From: an uncultured bacterium
Lineage (GTDB): Bacteria; Desulfobacterota; Binatia; HRBIN30
DNA: 9,346 nucleotides
Direction of reading: 5' to 3'
NCBI GenBank assembly: GCA_937975525.1
Contig: CALJUJ010000370.1
Location: 1 to 9,346, forward strand
Positions 1-7,192 of the stretch are shown one piece after another (within the stretch, counting starts at the first letter, position 1; each line of letters starts with the position of its first letter). Below the pieces are notes generated by a model. The model worked only from the letters and a program-made list of their open reading frames with translations, searched no databases and was not told the DNA's origin. The position numbers and the translations under genes are program-made.

Positions 1-129
1 ACCTTCCGTCTCGACCGCCTCGACGCCCAGCCGCTCCAACTCAGCGACCACGAGGGCAAGGTCGTCGTCCTCGACTTCTGGGCCACTTGGTGCGGCCCCT
101 GCATCAAAGCCATGCCCGACCTGGTGGAG
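1..129 (+). CDS. TlpA/ResA-type thioredoxin-fold protein, internal fragment
   Basis: Frame 1 from the first base encodes the front half of a TlpA/ResA-like thioredoxin domain. A strand-rich stretch ending in LSDHEGK is followed by VVVLDFWATWCGPCIKAMPDL, with the redox-active CGPC at about residues 33-36 and the usual proline of the family after the active-site helix. Such proteins are normally exported or membrane-anchored thiol-disulfide reductases used in cytochrome c maturation or envelope redox repair. The N terminus lies outside the window. The C-terminal half of the fold, with its cis-proline, is absent: from about base 130 the same frame turns into antisense of the histidine kinase gene on the other strand. 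The frame stays open to 819, but that part is not thioredoxin. The family call is secure for these 43 codons; the gene is truncated by a junction. Confidence 0.8.
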
Positions 130-732
130 CACGACGAGGGCGGCCAGCCGGTCGACTTCGCGGACGATGACGTCGGTGTAGGCCCGCGCGTCCGGATCGT
201 CGTGCGAACGCCGCTCCAGCAGCTGGGCCGAGCCGCGAATTCCACCCAGCGGATTCTTGATCTCGTGCGCCAGCCCGGCGACCAAGCTTCCGAGCAGGGC
301 GAGCGTCTCGTTGCGACGCGCCTCGTCCTCCAGCTTGCGCTGGTAGCTCAGGTCCTGAATGACCAGGGCCGTGCCGCTGACGCCGCCGCCGCGACCGTGA
401 ATCGGCGAGCAACTGACACGCACCGGGATTTCGACGTGTCCGGCGAACAACTTTTCCTCACCCGACGACTGGTTGTTGCCGTGCTCGCGGGTGCGCTCGA
501 CCATCCGTTGCAGCTGCGGCGAGCGCGCGAAGACGTCGGCGACGTCGCGGCCCACCAACTGCGCCTCGCTGAGCCGCAGCAACTGCTGCGCGGCCTGGTT
601 CGCCATGTTCACGCGGCCGGCGGAGTCGGTGAGGATGATCGCGTCCGCCAGGCTGGCGACGACGTCTTCCACGAGGTACGGCGTAGCCTCGTTGCGCGCA
701 TCGGCCGCGCTCGATCGTTGTCCCCAGTTCAT
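130..732 (-). CDS. NtrB-like PAS sensor histidine kinase, C-terminally truncated
   Basis: The minus strand from ATG at 732 encodes about 200 residues of a cytoplasmic two-component sensor kinase. A PAS domain covers roughly residues 18-130 (VEDVVASLADAIILTDSAGR near its start). A HisKA dimerisation domain follows at about 140-200, with the H-box AGLAHEIKNPLGG and phospho-acceptor His156. No membrane segment or signal peptide is visible, so input would be soluble, as in NtrB/GlnL kinases. The homology stops after REVDRLAALV near base 133. The whole HATPase domain is missing, because the remaining bases belong to a thioredoxin gene read on the other strand; the frame is open to base 1 but encodes nothing kinase-like. 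The start matches the onset of the PAS domain, though no strong Shine-Dalgarno sequence precedes it. The partner regulator is not in the window. As it stands here the gene cannot encode an active kinase. Confidence 0.85.
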
Positions 733-838
733 CGCCCGAGGGTAGCATATCGCAACGTGCTTCCCAGGCTGGGCGACCGTGCCGCCGGCGAGGTTCGCTG
801 GACTCGGCGCCGTGCGTGAGACTACCTTGCGAGCGTCG

Positions 839-2068
839 ATGATCTCCGTCGCCGAAGCGCTCGCAACCGTCCTCGCCGAGGTCCATCCCGTCGGCACCTG
901 CGACGTCCATCTAGTTCAGCCATGCGGGCGTGTCCTCGCCGACGCCGCTAGCGCGGCTCGCTAGGTCCCGCCTGTTCTTCATTTCGCCATGGACGGCTTT
1001 GCGGTGCGCGCTGCCGACGTCGCCGCCGCGCACGCCCGGCTGCGCGTCGTCGCGACGATCGGCGCCGGCGATACCGGCGGGCCCGAGCTGACCACGGGCG
1101 ATGCGGCGGCGATCATGACCGGCGCGGTCGTACCCGCCGGCGCCGACTCGGTGGTCAAGGTGGAAGATTGCGAACGCGACGGCGATACGGTCGTCGTCGC
1201 CGGCCCGGTGACGAGCGGCAGTCACATCCGCGAGCCGGGTGCGGACCTACGCCGCGGGGATGTGGCGCTGGAAGCGCCGCGGCTCATCCGGCCGGCGGAC
1301 ATCGGGGTTGCGGCTTCCGTCGGCGTGGCGGTGCTCGCGGTGCAACGGCGTCCGATCGTCGCCATCCTCGCGACGGGTGACGAGTTGGTCGATCTCGGTC
1401 GTCCGCTGGGGCCCGGCCAGATCGCCAACTCCAACGCGTACACCCTTGCCGCCGCGGTCGAGGAAGCCGGCGCCGTCCCGCGGATGCTCGGAATCGTCGC
1501 CGACGGCCTCGAGGCGACGCGCAAGGCGTTCGCCGAAGCGTTGGCCGCGGACGTCGTTCTTTCTACGGGTGGCGTTTCGATGGGCACGTTCGACGTCGTG
1601 CGTCGAGCGCTCGCGGACCTCGGCGTCGAGGAGCGGTTCTGGAAGGTCGCACAGAAGCCCGGGAAGCCGATCTCCTTTGGGATGCGAGGGACGGTGCCGG
1701 TGTTCGGGCTGCCGGGCAATCCCGTGTCGTCGCTCGTCTGCTTCTATTTGTACGTTCGGCCCGCCTTGCGTCGCATGGCAGGGAATCCATGCCTGCACCT
1801 ACCCGTCGTCCGCGCGCGGCTCGGCGCCGACGTGCGCACGGCCCCCGGGCTCACGGAGTTCGTCCGCGTCGCTCTGCACGCGCAGGGCGGCAGGCGCGTC
1901 GCCGTTCCGACGGGCAGCCAGAGTTCGGGCGTGCTGCGCTCGATGTCGCTGTGCGACGGCCTGATGATCGCCCCGCCCGGCGAGGGAAATTGGGTCGCGA
2001 ACAGCGACGTCGCCGTCCTCGACCTCGCGGGTCCCGCGGTCGAGGAGGCGCCCTTCGAAGGGCGGTAG
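839..2068 (+). CDS. moeA: Molybdopterin molybdenumtransferase MoeA, interrupted by an in-frame amber codon
   Basis: MoeA inserts molybdate into adenylated molybdopterin in the last step of basic molybdenum cofactor synthesis, in the cytoplasm. The start at 839 (MISVAEALATVLAEV) fits the family, and 409 codons compares with 411 residues in E. coli. Residues matching the E. coli functional set are present: Asp52 (AMDGFAV), Thr94 (MTGAVVP), Glu182 (ATGDELVD), Asp222 and Asp252 (STGGVSMGTFDVV), plus PGKP and GLPGNPVSS. Codon 42 (962-964) is TAG, in the same frame as everything on either side; it replaces the conserved Asp of RDVPPF. The usual FDNS just before AMDG reads VLHF. A restart at ATG 989 would give a 359-residue product lacking the N-terminal segment, with no evident ribosome binding site. 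The preceding 106 bp, shared with the divergent kinase gene, holds no structure I recognise. The family is certain; whether the lesion is biological or a sequence error is open. Confidence 0.9.
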
Positions 2069-2070
2069 GC

Positions 2071-2074
2071 GGAG
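2071..2074 (+). promoter_or_regulatory. Shine-Dalgarno GGAG that sets the ispF start
   Basis: GGAG lies 6 nt before ATG 2081 and directly abuts the alternative in-frame ATG at 2075. Normal spacing therefore favours 2081, which also gives the usual short MPVRIGHGYD N terminus. The site falls just after the moeA stop codon at 2066-2068. Confidence 0.65.
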
Positions 2075-2080
2075 ATGCCC

Positions 2081-2563
2081 ATGCCCGTGCGTATCGGCCA
2101 CGGCTACGACCTGCATCGACTCGTCGCCGGTCGTCGCTTCGTGCTCGGCGGCGTCGAGATCGAGCATTCGCACGGTCCGCTCGGGCACTCCGATGGCGAC
2201 GTGCTGCTGCACGCGGCTTGCGATGCGTTGCTCGGCGCGCTGGCACTCGGAGACATCGGTCGCCACTTCCCCGACTCCGATCCGCAGTGGGCAGGAGCCG
2301 ATAGCCGCCGCTTGCTGGGCGCCGTGGTGGCGATGGTCCACGAGCAGGGCTACGCCGTCGGCAATCTCGACGCCACCGTCCACGCCGAGCAGCCGCGCAT
2401 CGGTCCGCACGTGGACCGCATCCGAGCGGGACTCGCGACGTTGCTCGACGTCGACCTGGGCCGTGTCAGCATCAAGGCGAAGACCAACGAAGGTCTCGAA
2501 GCGATCGGCCGCGGCGAAGCGATCGCCGCCACCGTCGTGGCGACCGTGATCGAGCGTTCCTGA
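2081..2563 (+). CDS. ispF: 2-C-methyl-D-erythritol 2,4-cyclodiphosphate synthase
   Basis: IspF cyclises CDP-methylerythritol 2-phosphate to MEcPP, releasing CMP, in the MEP pathway to isoprenoid precursors. It is a soluble homotrimer. The 160-residue product has the full family signature. RIGHGYDLHRL supplies zinc ligands Asp10 and His12, and GHSDGDVLLHAACDALLGA supplies His44. GDIGRHFPDSDP and KAKTNEGL, part of the substrate and CDP-binding sites, follow in the expected order. Length equals the usual 155-160 residues. It starts 12 nt after the moeA stop codon, so the two genes are probably co-transcribed. ispD, often its neighbour or fusion partner, is not next to it here. An ATG at 2075 would add two residues but has poor ribosome-site spacing. 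The gene is intact. Confidence 0.97.
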   Translation: MPVRIGHGYDLHRLVAGRRFVLGGVEIEHSHGPLGHSDGDVLLHAACDALLGALALGDIGRHFPDSDPQWAGADSRRLLGAVVAMVHEQGYAVGNLDATVHAEQPRIGPHVDRIRAGLATLLDVDLGRVSIKAKTNEGLEAIGRGEAIAATVVATVIERS

Positions 2564-2596
2564 TCTCCAGCGGCGCGTCGGGCGCGGTACGAGCGG

Positions 2597-3931
2597 CTAC
2601 GACGTCGTCGTATCGAGGGCGCGGTCGGCGAAGCCCGACGACCCGAAGGCCAGCAGGCGCCGCTTGCCACGCAACTCGGTCTCCAGGACGACGTCGCGTT
2701 GCCACAGGCGGTACACGTACGCGAGCGTCTTCTCGGCCGCCTCGAGGCTGAGGTCGCGCCCATCGTGTTCGTGGCGGAGGTACAGGCTGCGGCGTCCGAG
2801 GTAATCGGCGTCGATGACTCGGATGACCGGCATCGAGCTCGTGCCGATCGAGCGAAGCAGCGTCTCGCGGACTTGCTTCCAACCGTCGCGGTCGGCGACG
2901 CGCGTGACGACGATCTGGTCGCCGCGCTCGACGAACTCGAAGAGATTGAGCTCGCGGACGAGCTCCTCGTCGAGGTGGCGGCGGACGAACGCGGTGTCGC
3001 GATCCGCCTCGCGCACGGCGAAGACCTTCGGATCGACGGGCTGATCGGCGCCGTCGACGCCGGCGATCCGCTCCCAGATACGCAGGCCGAGGTGGTAGGG
3101 GTTGAGGCTGCCCGGTGTCGGGCGAACGACCTGATTGTGGCGGACGAGAAACTCGAGGCGGAGCCCGTCGGGAAGGTCGATCGAGTCGAGGATCCGCTTG
3201 TGCCAGAAGGTGGCCCAGCCCTCGTTCATGATCTTCGTTTCGATCTGCGGGATGAAGTACTGGGTCGTCTCGTGGACGATCGAGAGGAGGTCGCGCTGCC
3301 AGTCGGACAGCGCCGGATTGTGGTCGCGCAGGAAGAGCAGGAGGTCCTCGTCCGGAGCCGCCGGGACGCGATAGGCGCCGTCATCGCCGGCGGCGCTTGT
3401 CGCCGGACGGACGGCGAGGTTGCGACGGCATTGAAACGCGAGGGCATGGGCGGCGTCGAGAACGCTCTCGACCTCGTCGACGCCGATGCTCGGGTCTTCC
3501 ACGTAGGAGCGGATGCGACGCGCTTGCGCCTTGAAGGTGGCGAGAACGTACTCGGGGCGCGTCCCACGAAACGTCGCGTTGTTCTTGAAGAAGTCGTTGT
3601 GGCCGTAGACGTGGGCGATCGTCAGAATCTGCAGCAGCAACGAGTTGTCGCGCATCAGGTAGGCGATCGAAGGATTCGAGTTGATCACCATCTCGTACGG
3701 AAGGCCGGTGACGCCGTAGTCGTAGAGCGTCTTCAACTTCTCGTACGACTTGCCGTACGACCAGTGCGGGTAGTGCGACGGCATCCCCGAATAGGCCATG
3801 TAGCCGAGCATCTGGTGGTGATCGCAGACCTCGAACTCCTGCGGGAAGCAATCGAGGCCGAAGGCGGCGACGCGCTCGCGGATCCGATCGTCCCAGCGGT
3901 GGAGGTCGGCGAGATCGAAGGCCTCGGCCAT
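2597..3931 (-). CDS. spoVR: SpoVR family protein (YcgB-like)
   Basis: The 444-residue product belongs to the SpoVR/YcgB family, named for a B. subtilis spore-cortex gene but widespread in non-sporulating bacteria, usually beside prkA and yeaH. Family hallmarks include CDHHQMLGYMAYSGMPSHYP at residues 36-55, then WSYGKSYEK, GLPYEMVINSNPSIAYLMRD, and HVYGHNDFFKNN at 107-118. HETTQYFIPQIETKIMNEGW spans 220-239 and is followed by ATFWHKRIL. The C-terminal third is a separate, less conserved region. No signal peptide or membrane span is visible. The start at 3931 is chosen because MAEAFDLADLHRWD begins the homology and its ATG shares one base with the yeaH stop (TGATG), implying translational coupling. 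A longer in-frame extension upstream would lie wholly inside yeaH and shows no family resemblance. The molecular activity is not established from sequence; conserved His and Glu residues could bind metal. Confidence 0.95.
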   Translation of the reverse strand: MAEAFDLADLHRWDDRIRERVAAFGLDCFPQEFEVCDHHQMLGYMAYSGMPSHYPHWSYGKSYEKLKTLYDYGVTGLPYEMVINSNPSIAYLMRDNSLLLQILTIAHVYGHNDFFKNNATFRGTRPEYVLATFKAQARRIRSYVEDPSIGVDEVESVLDAAHALAFQCRRNLAVRPATSAAGDDGAYRVPAAPDEDLLLFLRDHNPALSDWQRDLLSIVHETTQYFIPQIETKIMNEGWATFWHKRILDSIDLPDGLRLEFLVRHNQVVRPTPGSLNPYHLGLRIWERIAGVDGADQPVDPKVFAVREADRDTAFVRRHLDEELVRELNLFEFVERGDQIVVTRVADRDGWKQVRETLLRSIGTSSMPVIRVIDADYLGRRSLYLRHEHDGRDLSLEAAEKTLAYVYRLWQRDVVLETELRGKRRLLAFGSSGFADRALDTTTS

Positions 3932-5121
3932 CACTTCACCGCGCGATCCTTGGCGAGAAGCGCCCGGAAGCTCGGCCACACGTCCTCGCGCGATTCGATG
4001 AGCACCGTCTGAAAGTTGTCGGCTTCGAGACGCCGGAACATACCGAGCATCGAGCTCTCGTAGTGCCGCGTACCGAGCGGCTTGATCTCGCCGTAGCCGA
4101 ACAAATTGCACGTAGCGGCGAGCTCCTGCGCCAGGCGCAGCGCCGCCGGGTTGTCGGAATCGAAGTTGTCCCCGTCGGAGCAATGGAAGGCGTACACGTT
4201 CCAGAGCGACGGGTGATAGCGCGCCTCGATGATCTCGAGCGCGCGTTGGTAACCCGAGGAAATCAGCGTCCCGCCGGCCTCGCCCTTGTGGAAGAACTCC
4301 TCCTCGGTCACCTCGCGTGCCGTGGTGTGGTGGGCGACGAACGCCACCTCGACGCGTCGGTACTTGGTGTGGATGAACTGGTACAGCAGGAAGAAGAACG
4401 AGCGCGCAAGGTACTTCTTCATCGTGTCCATCGACCCTGAAGTGTCCATGATGCAGATCACCGCGGCGTTGGATTCGGGTCGCGTCTCGGGCACGCGATG
4501 ACGAAACGTGAGATCGCTGTCGTGGAACGTGAAACGCTCCGGATCTTCATCCGCGGGTCCCGTCCCGCCGCCACGCGCGGCCGCCAGCTGACGGCGGAGC
4601 TTGGCGCGTACGGTCTCGCGCTTGTCGAGGTGCACGCGAACGCCACGCGAACGGTATCCCTTGCGCTTGGACTGGCGCTCGGCGTCGACCTCGCGCAGCT
4701 TCTTGCGTTCGAGGTCCGGCAGCTGCAGGTCCTCGAACATGATCTCGACGAGCTCGTCGAGCGTGACGTCGGTCTCGTAGTAGTCGACCCCCGGCTGGTC
4801 GCCCGCCTTACCCGGGCGTTGGCCGGTGCCGGGCTTGCGGCCGATCACCTGCCCCTCGGCGACCTCCTCGTCGCCTTCGCCGACGTTGGGCGTGTTGTCG
4901 CCGTAGACGAACTTGTACTCGCGGATGCCGCGGATCGGGACTTTGATCACGCGATCGCGGTCCTGGCCGATGATCGACTCCTCGGCGACGATGTCGGCGA
5001 TGTTGTCGCGGATCGACTCGCGCACCTTCTGGCGATGGCGCGTGCGATCGCCCGCGGCGCGGTCGCTGCGTTCGGCCCCGGACGGCCGAAAGGGTCGGAA
5101 GCTGCTCTTGGGCGCGCTCAT
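3931..5121 (-). CDS. yeaH: YeaH/YhbH family protein with von Willebrand A domain (DUF444)
   Basis: This 396-residue protein is the usual partner of PrkA/YeaG. The N-terminal third is charged and Gly-rich, with IADIVAEESIIGQ near 41-53 and a flexible Arg/Lys-rich stretch at about 140-190. A von Willebrand A domain follows, whose MIDAS motif DTSGSMDTM sits at 226-234. The supporting Thr in GGTLISSG (about 285) and the acidic loop SDGDNFDSDNP at 315-325 are both present, so a divalent metal site looks intact. The domain probably mediates regulated protein-protein contact, plausibly with PrkA or SpoVR; that is inference from context. It starts 24 nt after the prkA stop codon, a gap filled mostly by a small hairpin, and has no clear Shine-Dalgarno sequence. 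Its stop overlaps the spoVR start by one base. The gene is complete and of normal length. Confidence 0.96.
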   Translation of the reverse strand: MSAPKSSFRPFRPSGAERSDRAAGDRTRHRQKVRESIRDNIADIVAEESIIGQDRDRVIKVPIRGIREYKFVYGDNTPNVGEGDEEVAEGQVIGRKPGTGQRPGKAGDQPGVDYYETDVTLDELVEIMFEDLQLPDLERKKLREVDAERQSKRKGYRSRGVRVHLDKRETVRAKLRRQLAAARGGGTGPADEDPERFTFHDSDLTFRHRVPETRPESNAAVICIMDTSGSMDTMKKYLARSFFFLLYQFIHTKYRRVEVAFVAHHTTAREVTEEEFFHKGEAGGTLISSGYQRALEIIEARYHPSLWNVYAFHCSDGDNFDSDNPAALRLAQELAATCNLFGYGEIKPLGTRHYESSMLGMFRRLEADNFQTVLIESREDVWPSFRALLAKDRAVK

Positions 5122-5128
5122 GGGCGTC

Positions 5129-5145
5129 GCCGCGCCGAGCGCGGC
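5129..5145 (-). other. Intercistronic hairpin between prkA and yeaH
   Basis: A perfect 7-bp inverted repeat (GCCGCGC, 3-nt loop TCG, GCGCGGC on the minus strand) starts on the base after the prkA stop and ends 7 nt before the yeaH ATG. No T-run follows, so it is not a classical terminator. In the mRNA it would cover the place where a ribosome binding site should be, and it could also protect the prkA 3' end. A chance inverted repeat is possible in such GC-rich sequence. Confidence 0.5.
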
Positions 5146-7083
5146 TCAGTCCTTCCAGAGATTGTTCGCGGCGTACTTCAGAACGACGTCGACGCAGCTC
5201 TCGCAGTAGCCGTTTTGCAGAAGGTTGCTGACCATGGCGTCGTAGCGGTCCGCCTGGTCCTCGTCACGCATGCGGGCCTTGGTGATGATGCGCGAGATCT
5301 CGCGTACCGACGTCATCAGCCGCTTCTCGATCGCATCCTTCAGCGGCTCGTAGCTGGAGTAAGCGATCTTCTCGCCGCGCCGGCTGGAGGACCACAGAAA
5401 GGCGATCACCTCCTGGCGAAATCCCTCGGCGGCGGTTCCGATCACGGCGATCTGCTCCTCGATCGACTTCAGAAACGCCTCGTCGGGCTCGAGCTCTTCC
5501 TTCGTGTTCGGATCTTTCACCTTGGTCTTGTTGACGAAGGCTTCGGCATGGTCGAGGTAGTTCTGGAAGAGCGCGTCCGCCTGCTGCTGGTAGGAGTACA
5601 CGAACGCCTTGGTGATCTCGTTCTCGAGGATCTCGAGGTACTCCTTGTGAAGCGTATCGCGGAGGAACTCGAGGTACTGCTTGCGCGTGTCGTCGGGCAG
5701 CTCGGCTTCGCGGGTCATGTTGATCAGCGCTTCACGCACGCTGATCGGGTTGATGCATTCGCCCTCGACGTTGTCCGACAGGGCGTTGTCGAGTGCCTTC
5801 ATGATGAAGCGCGTGGAGACGCCTGACATCCCTTCGCGCTTGGCGTCGTCGTGGAGCTCCGAAGCATCGAGCTTCTTGGTCTTCCCCTTCTCGACGACCT
5901 CCTCGCCGTTGTAGAGGCGAAGCTTGGTCATCAAGTCGCATTTCGGCGTCGGCTCCAGACGCGAGAGGATCGCGAACATCGATGCGATCTCGAGCGTATG
6001 CGGCGCAACATGGGCCTGGAAGTCCGAATTGCGGATGATCTTCTCGTAGATCTTAACTTCCTCCGAAAGGCGCAGGTTGTACGGCACCTTGACGACGACG
6101 ATGCGGTCGAGGATCGCTTCGTTCGTGTGATCCGCCTTGAACTTCTGCCACTCGGCTTCGTTGGAGTGCGCGACGATCACGGTGTCCACGTACACCATGC
6201 CGTGACGTCCGGGAGCCGGGATGACCTTCTCCTGGGTGGCCGTGATCATGGCGTGGAGGTACTCCGTTTCGTTTTTGAACACCTCGATGAACTCGACCAT
6301 GCCGCGGTTGCCGACGTTCAGCGCGCCGTTGAGGTCGAGCACCCGCGGATCGCCTTCCGAGAAGCGATCGAGCTTGGAGATGTCCTCGCTGCCGATCAAG
6401 ACGGAGGTATCCTGGTTGTTGGGATCGACAGGGGGGACGACGCCGAAACCGACGCGTTTGCGCCGGGAGAACCGGCGCAGGACGACCGGCATGTCTTCGT
6501 ACTTGCCGTCGAACTCCTGCAGCAGACGGTAGCGGCACACCGGGCAGAGGTCGCCTTCGATGTGGAGGCCGAGCATCTTCTCGAACTCGCGTCGCAGATG
6601 ACGCGGAATGAGGTGCAGGGGCTCCTCGTTCATCGGGCAGCCTTCGATCGAGTAGAAGGCCGGGCTCGCTTCGAGGCCCTGCTTCAAGCGCTCCACCAGA
6701 GAGCTCTTGCCGGAGCCGACCGGGCCCATGAGGTAGAGGACCTGCCGGCTCTCCTCGCCCTTGAGCGCGGCGGAGTGGAAATAGCGGACGATCTGGGCGG
6801 TGACGCGTTCGATGCCGAAGAAGGAATCCGCAAAGAACTCGTAGACCTTGACCGGCTCGTCGCCGAAGAGACGCTTCGTCTTCGGGTCGTCCGTCGCTGT
6901 GATCTCGTGTTGTCCCGGGGAGCTGACGATGTCGTACATGCGCGCGTGCGCGAGCTTGGGGATGCCCGGATCGGCGCGAACGAGGTCGAGATAGTCGAGG
7001 AACGTGCCGTGCCACTCTTGTGCTTCGCGGGTCGCTCGATCCTTGCGGATCAGCTGTTCAAAATCGGATCTCCTGTGCTCCAT
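5146..7083 (-). CDS. prkA: PrkA/YeaG family AAA+ serine kinase/ATPase
   Basis: The 645-residue product (E. coli YeaG is 644) is a cytoplasmic PrkA protein: an N-terminal AAA+ P-loop domain followed by a C-terminal kinase-like domain. The Walker A motif is GPVGSGKSS at residues 120-128. A Cys cluster (C149 in EGCP; C180 and C183 in LCPVCRYRL) follows, and a second pair lies near the C terminus (C627 and C630 in GYCESC). Family segments include MARMYDIV-like AHARMYDIV near 46, VGNRGMVEFIEVFKNE at 257-272, and HSNEAEW at about 306-312. PrkA homologues have been reported as protein kinases and linked to sporulation, stationary phase, nitrogen starvation and stress survival; the exact activity is debated. 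The start at 7083 is fixed by a perfect AAGGAGG seven bases upstream. It heads the prkA-yeaH-spoVR operon, downstream of clpB, with its own likely promoter and terminator-like hairpin upstream. Confidence 0.97.
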   Translation of the reverse strand: MEHRRSDFEQLIRKDRATREAQEWHGTFLDYLDLVRADPGIPKLAHARMYDIVSSPGQHEITATDDPKTKRLFGDEPVKVYEFFADSFFGIERVTAQIVRYFHSAALKGEESRQVLYLMGPVGSGKSSLVERLKQGLEASPAFYSIEGCPMNEEPLHLIPRHLRREFEKMLGLHIEGDLCPVCRYRLLQEFDGKYEDMPVVLRRFSRRKRVGFGVVPPVDPNNQDTSVLIGSEDISKLDRFSEGDPRVLDLNGALNVGNRGMVEFIEVFKNETEYLHAMITATQEKVIPAPGRHGMVYVDTVIVAHSNEAEWQKFKADHTNEAILDRIVVVKVPYNLRLSEEVKIYEKIIRNSDFQAHVAPHTLEIASMFAILSRLEPTPKCDLMTKLRLYNGEEVVEKGKTKKLDASELHDDAKREGMSGVSTRFIMKALDNALSDNVEGECINPISVREALINMTREAELPDDTRKQYLEFLRDTLHKEYLEILENEITKAFVYSYQQQADALFQNYLDHAEAFVNKTKVKDPNTKEELEPDEAFLKSIEEQIAVIGTAAEGFRQEVIAFLWSSSRRGEKIAYSSYEPLKDAIEKRLMTSVREISRIITKARMRDEDQADRYDAMVSNLLQNGYCESCVDVVLKYAANNLWKD

Positions 7084-7090
7084 GCCCGTT

Positions 7091-7097
7091 CCTCCTT
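7091..7097 (-). promoter_or_regulatory. Consensus Shine-Dalgarno of prkA
   Basis: AAGGAGG on the minus strand sits 7 nt before ATG 7083. It is the strongest ribosome binding site seen in the window and excludes the upstream in-frame ATG at 7140, which has no such site. Confidence 0.85.
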
Positions 7098-7192
7098 CGG
7101 CCGGTGTCGGTATGCAGGTCCCCGTCTCCCACGTTTGCACGGAATGTAGCGGTCACGTCATTGCGTCTGTCTCCTCATGGGCTTCGACATCG

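Noticed and set aside
733..838. Promoter or molybdenum-cofactor riboswitch upstream of moeA
   Set aside because: A lone TATGCT-like hexamer on the minus strand has no -35 partner, and the 106-bp gap is too short and shows no recognisable riboswitch core.
962..964. Reassignment of TAG to an amino acid (for example pyrrolysine)
   Set aside because: moeA itself ends with TAG at 2066-2068 and spoVR also ends with TAG, so amber works as a normal stop in this genome.
2564..2612. Terminator between the convergent ispF and spoVR genes
   Set aside because: Only a 6-bp stem (TACGAC/GTCGTA, 2598-2612) overlapping the spoVR stop and a weak GCGC pairing are present, with no T-run on either strand.
2699..4012. 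Long open frame (437 codons) on the plus strand opposite spoVR
   Set aside because: It is antisense to a clearly conserved gene; GC-rich codon use leaves opposite frames open, and the translation has no recognisable domain.
3932..4183. Longer SpoVR with an 84-residue N-terminal extension
   Set aside because: The extension lies entirely within yeaH in another frame and has no family similarity; the ATG at 3931 fits the homology and the coupling.
7084..7140. Upstream PrkA start at 7140
   Set aside because: It has no Shine-Dalgarno sequence and adds 19 residues with no family match that would translate through the perfect AAGGAGG site at 7091-7097.
4498..7149. Further long plus-strand frames opposite yeaH and prkA
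   Set aside because: They mirror conserved minus-strand proteins, consist of low-complexity Val/Leu/Asp/Arg text, and lack ribosome sites.
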